DNA of 9,606 bases, from the NCBI GenBank assembly GCA_001303705.1, contig LJUI01000094.1, forward strand, positions 1-9,606. Direction: 5' to 3'. Position 1 is the first letter of the stretch; each line of letters opens with the position of its first letter. A model generated the notes under the pieces. It saw only the letters and a list, made by a program, of their open reading frames with translations, made no database searches and was not told where the DNA came from. This stretch comes from a candidate division TA06 bacterium SM23_40. GTDB lineage: Bacteria; LJUI01; SM1-40. Below are positions 7,763-9,606 of the stretch, in pieces. The position numbers were made by a program, and so were the translations under genes.

Positions 7763-7913
7763 CGCCGCCGCTCATACGAGGATATGCAGTCGCACGAGGC
7801 TCATAAGATCTATGTCCGGCTGCCCTCAGTGGCAGGTCAGCGCACGTTCCGGCTGCGGGCAGTTCCGGAACGATGATCCACATCAGTGATGGGTCAACGC
7901 GGCGCGCAGCCCA
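7763..7913 (-). other. Structured spacer between serS and the Mut7-C gene
   Basis: This 151 bp gap carries several inverted repeats. One is GTGATGGG/CCCATCAC (7886-7917), which reaches over the serS stop codon and has a 16 nt loop. A second is CGTTCCGG/CCGGAACG (7845-7872), with an inner CTG/CAG extension and a perfect GTTCCGGAAC palindrome (7862-7871). A third is CTGCC/GGCAG (7820-7835). A 16 bp direct repeat (TCCGGCTGCNNNCAGT at 7815 and 7848, 13 of 16 identical) underlies the last two. No T-run follows any of them. They may weaken read-through or stabilise the serS message 3' end. No clear promoter for the downstream operon was found here. Confidence 0.45.
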
Positions 7914-9182
7914 TCACCTCAAGCGCTCGAGTCCGTCCATGTACGGTCGGAGCGCTTCGGGGATGACGACTGACCCATCCTCCTGTTGGTAGTGTTCAAT
8001 GATGGCCACGACGGTTCTCGGCGTCGCCAGCGCGGAGGCGTTGAGTGTGTGGACGAGCTCCGTGCCGGTCTTTCCCGAGCGTCTGACGCGCACATTTGCC
8101 CGCCTGGCCTGGAAGTCCTCGAAGTTGCTCGCCGATGAGACCTCGAGCCACTGCGCCACGCCGGGAGCCCACACTTCGAGGTCATAGCACTTGGCTGCCG
8201 CGAAGCTGAGTTCCCGCGTCGCCAGGCAGACGACGCGGTAGGGCAGACCGAGGCGCTGCAGCACGTCTTCTGCATCGGAGAGCAGCGTCTCGAGCTCCTC
8301 GTACGATGACTCAGAAACGACGAACTTCACGAGTTCCACCTTGTTGAACTGATGGATACGGAGCAGCCCCCGAGTATCTCTTCCGTATGATCCGGCCTCC
8401 CTCCTGAAACAGGCAGTATAGGCGGCATACTTCAGCGGGAGCTGGTCCTCACGGAGCACCTCCTCGCGGTGCAGATTCGTGATCGGCACCTCTCCCGTGG
8501 GATTGAGGAACAGATCATCCACCTCACACCGATACATGTCCTCTTCCAGTTTCGGGAGCTGGCCTGTGGCGAACATTGCCTCTCGGTTCGTCAGGAACGG
8601 AGGAAAGACCTCTGTATATCCCTTCTCCTTTGTGCTGACGTCGAGCATGAAGTTGATGAGCGCCCGTTCGAGACGGGCGCCCAGGCCGCGGTACAGCACG
8701 AAGTGAGCGCCGGCGATCTTCGACGCCGCCTCGAAGTCGAGCAGACCCAGGGTCTTACCGATCTCCCAATGAGGGAGTGGGGAGAACGAGAACTCTCTGG
8801 GCTTTCCCCAGTCTCTCACCACCTCGTTTGCCGTCACGTCACCTACGGGCACAGAGGGATGCGGTATGTTCGGGATGGCTGCTCGGAGCTCGGTCAGCTC
8901 GGTGTCGATCGTACGGATCTTCTGGTCGAGTTCCTTGATCTGCGATGAGAGGGCCTTCATGTCGGCAATCTGTCCGGCCGCATCCTGCCCGTCCCGCTTG
9001 AGTCGGGCAATCGTCTCCGACGCGGTGTTATGTTCATGCCGGAGGCGGTCCCTCTCACCCACCACCTCGCGGCGCACGCCATCGAGTTCGAGGTAGCGAT
9101 CGAAATCGACGGCCTCGCCCTTATCCTGTATCGCTTTCCTCACACGGTCAGCATTCTCGCGTATGAATCGGACTTCCAGCAT
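7914..9182 (-). CDS. serS: Seryl-tRNA synthetase
   Basis: SerRS is a class II synthetase that charges tRNA-Ser (and tRNA-Sec, if present) with serine in the cytoplasm, working as a dimer. The product is 422 residues, normal for the bacterial type. Residues about 1-103 form the N-terminal long coiled-coil arm that contacts the tRNA. The catalytic core follows, with PTGEVPITNLHREE (about 229-242), motif 2 CFRREAGSYGRDTRG (259-273), LEVSSASNFEDFQARRANVR (348-367) and motif 3 ALATPRTVVAIIEHYQ (385-400), numbering from the GTG at 9185. The ATG at 9182 is preferred because AAAGGA lies 6 nt before it; the GTG directly upstream is too close. Two local departures stand out: TRELSF where TGD-L/M-x-F is usual, and SSASN where SSCSN is common. 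A good promoter precedes it. It may lead the downstream operon by read-through. Confidence 0.97.
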   Translation of the reverse strand: MLEVRFIRENADRVRKAIQDKGEAVDFDRYLELDGVRREVVGERDRLRHEHNTASETIARLKRDGQDAAGQIADMKALSSQIKELDQKIRTIDTELTELRAAIPNIPHPSVPVGDVTANEVVRDWGKPREFSFSPLPHWEIGKTLGLLDFEAASKIAGAHFVLYRGLGARLERALINFMLDVSTKEKGYTEVFPPFLTNREAMFATGQLPKLEEDMYRCEVDDLFLNPTGEVPITNLHREEVLREDQLPLKYAAYTACFRREAGSYGRDTRGLLRIHQFNKVELVKFVVSESSYEELETLLSDAEDVLQRLGLPYRVVCLATRELSFAAAKCYDLEVWAPGVAQWLEVSSASNFEDFQARRANVRVRRSGKTGTELVHTLNASALATPRTVVAIIEHYQQEDGSVVIPEALRPYMDGLERLR

Positions 9183-9217
9183 CACAGTTCCTTTCGTACT
9201 CGATCATCAGAGGCTAC

Positions 9218-9246
9218 ACCATACGGCAGGACGCGGGGCAAGTCAA
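9218..9246 (-). promoter_or_regulatory. Sigma70-type promoter for serS
   Basis: On the minus strand TTGACT (9246-9241, 5 of 6 to TTGACA) is separated by exactly 17 bp from TATGGT (9223-9218, 4 of 6 to TATAAT). Transcription would begin near 9210, leaving a leader of roughly 30 nt before ATG 9182, with the AAAGGA ribosome site at its end. The leader is too short for a T-box or other riboswitch. Confidence 0.65.
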
Positions 9247-9545
9247 GCGCAAAAGGCAGTTGCCAGTCCGGGGAACGGCGTATTCTATAGGACCCCCGTG
9301 AGGGCGTGAGCTGTCGCTGCATGAGCGTGGCCTGCGGGAGAATGGGCATGGAGCCGTGGGAACTCGAGCGTGGCCCGTCCGAGGGTGGCAATGGAGCTGT
9401 CAGGACCTGAGCCCGGGCCCGCCGGAGGATGAGGATGGAGTCCTCGGGAGATAGCCCGGTGGCTCTCGGGATATGAGCAGGACGAACAGTGAGATGCGAG
9501 CGGGACGAAGAGTCAAGGTGAACGAGAAGGTGAACGACGAAGAAA
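9247..9545. other. Non-coding stretch upstream of the serS promoter
   Basis: No recognisable gene is present. A minus-strand open frame crosses this stretch, but its product is low-complexity and unlike any family I know, and it would begin inside the terminator hairpin. The stretch holds the 43-44 bp tandem array (9305-9478), a purine-rich tail with a duplicated AAGGTGAACGA (9515-9525 and 9527-9537, 12 bp period), and on the plus strand a poor promoter-like TTGCCA (9260) with TATTCT (9281) at a 15 bp spacing. Confidence 0.5.
9305..9478. repeat. Degenerate 43-44 bp tandem repeat, four units
   Basis: Units begin at 9305 (43 bp), 9348 (43 bp), 9391 (44 bp) and 9435 (44 bp). Units two to four open with ATGGAG and the first with CGTGAG. 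They share a pattern of the form ATGGAGCNGT, then a GAGC (or similar) near base 18, a GGCCCG-like block near base 24 and a GAGGNTG-like end. A fifth, very diverged unit may follow from 9479. The identity between units is low, so the array is old. It has no obvious coding sense and its function is unknown. Confidence 0.6.
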
Positions 9546-9583
9546 GCCGGCGAGCAGGTACCGTTCCGGTACCGCTCGCCGGC
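9546..9583 (-). terminator. Rho-independent terminator of a gene beyond the right edge
   Basis: A nearly perfect hairpin: GCCGGCGAGC (9546-9555) pairs with GCTCGCCGGC (9574-9583), then after one bulged A GGTACC pairs with GGTACC, closing on a 5 nt GTTCC loop. On the minus strand it is followed by TTTCTTCGTCGTT, a T-rich run, whereas the plus-strand side (GTTGTACAC) is not T-rich. It therefore most likely ends a minus-strand transcript entering from the right. That gene must stop at or beyond the right edge; minus-strand TGA triplets lie at 9598-9596 and 9605-9603. Confidence 0.75.
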
Positions 9584-9606
9584 GTTGTACACATCTCAGT
9601 CCTCAG

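Noticed and set aside
7082-7876. Plus-strand 264-codon open frame
   Set aside because: It is antisense to both the SpoIID and Mut7-C genes and has no recognisable domain; a shadow frame.
7869-7897. Minus-strand TTGACC as a -35 for the Mut7-C operon
   Set aside because: No acceptable -10 hexamer occurs at 16-18 bp; the bases there are ATCGTT.
9186-9217. T-box or other tRNA-sensing leader for serS
   Set aside because: The predicted leader is only about 30 nt, far too short for a T-box, and no specifier loop or T-box sequence is seen.
9260-9290. Plus-strand promoter-like pair (TTGCCA and TATTCT or TATAGG)
   Set aside because: Spacings of 15 or 20 bp are off the preferred 17, and no plus-strand gene follows.
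9182-9592. Minus-strand 136-codon open frame directly before serS
   Set aside because: It begins with GTG at the edge of the terminator hairpin, crosses the tandem repeat and the serS promoter, and its product is low-complexity with no known similarity.

Overview
The window is a GC-rich stretch of bacterial chromosome. All confident genes lie on the minus strand, so they are read from right to left. No phylum can be fixed from sequence alone. The seryl-tRNA synthetase is bacterial in type, starts have Shine-Dalgarno sites, and GTG starts occur. A SpoIID/LytB lytic transglycosylase sits among housekeeping and transport genes with no other sporulation gene visible. It looks like an ordinary housekeeping/accessory neighbourhood. 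No tRNA, rRNA, CRISPR array, insertion sequence or phage gene was seen.

From right to left: at 9546-9583 a strong hairpin followed on the minus strand by a T-rich run looks like the terminator of a gene beyond the right edge. A non-coding stretch (about 9186-9545) follows, carrying a degenerate 43-44 bp tandem repeat and then a good sigma70-type promoter (9218-9246) just ahead of serS. serS (7914-9182) is followed by a 151 bp spacer with several inverted repeats. Next come a Mut7-C RNase-domain gene (7250-7762), a SpoIID/LytB gene (5942-7240, 9 bp gap), a membrane-anchored GAF-GAF-GGDEF diguanylate cyclase (3784-5916, 25 bp gap) and an OPT-family oligopeptide transporter (1808-3787, ATGA overlap with the cyclase stop). 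These four are packed like one operon. After 88 bp, with a small hairpin and a possible extended -10 promoter, comes an iron-dependent alcohol dehydrogenase (523-1716). A 310 bp non-coding stretch with two adjacent short tandem arrays (20 bp and 15 bp periods) separates it from the N-terminal part of an MFS transporter cut by the left edge (1-212).

Functionally the cluster joins translation (SerRS), probable RNA turnover (Mut7-C), peptidoglycan remodelling (SpoIID), second-messenger signalling (c-di-GMP synthesis) and peptide or metal-chelate uptake (OPT). The ATGA coupling of the cyclase and the transporter is the most suggestive functional link. The oddities are the repeat arrays that bracket the gene block, sequence changes at usually conserved positions of the Mut7-C protein and SerRS, and the unclear start of the MFS gene. 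None of these amounts to a demonstrated new system.
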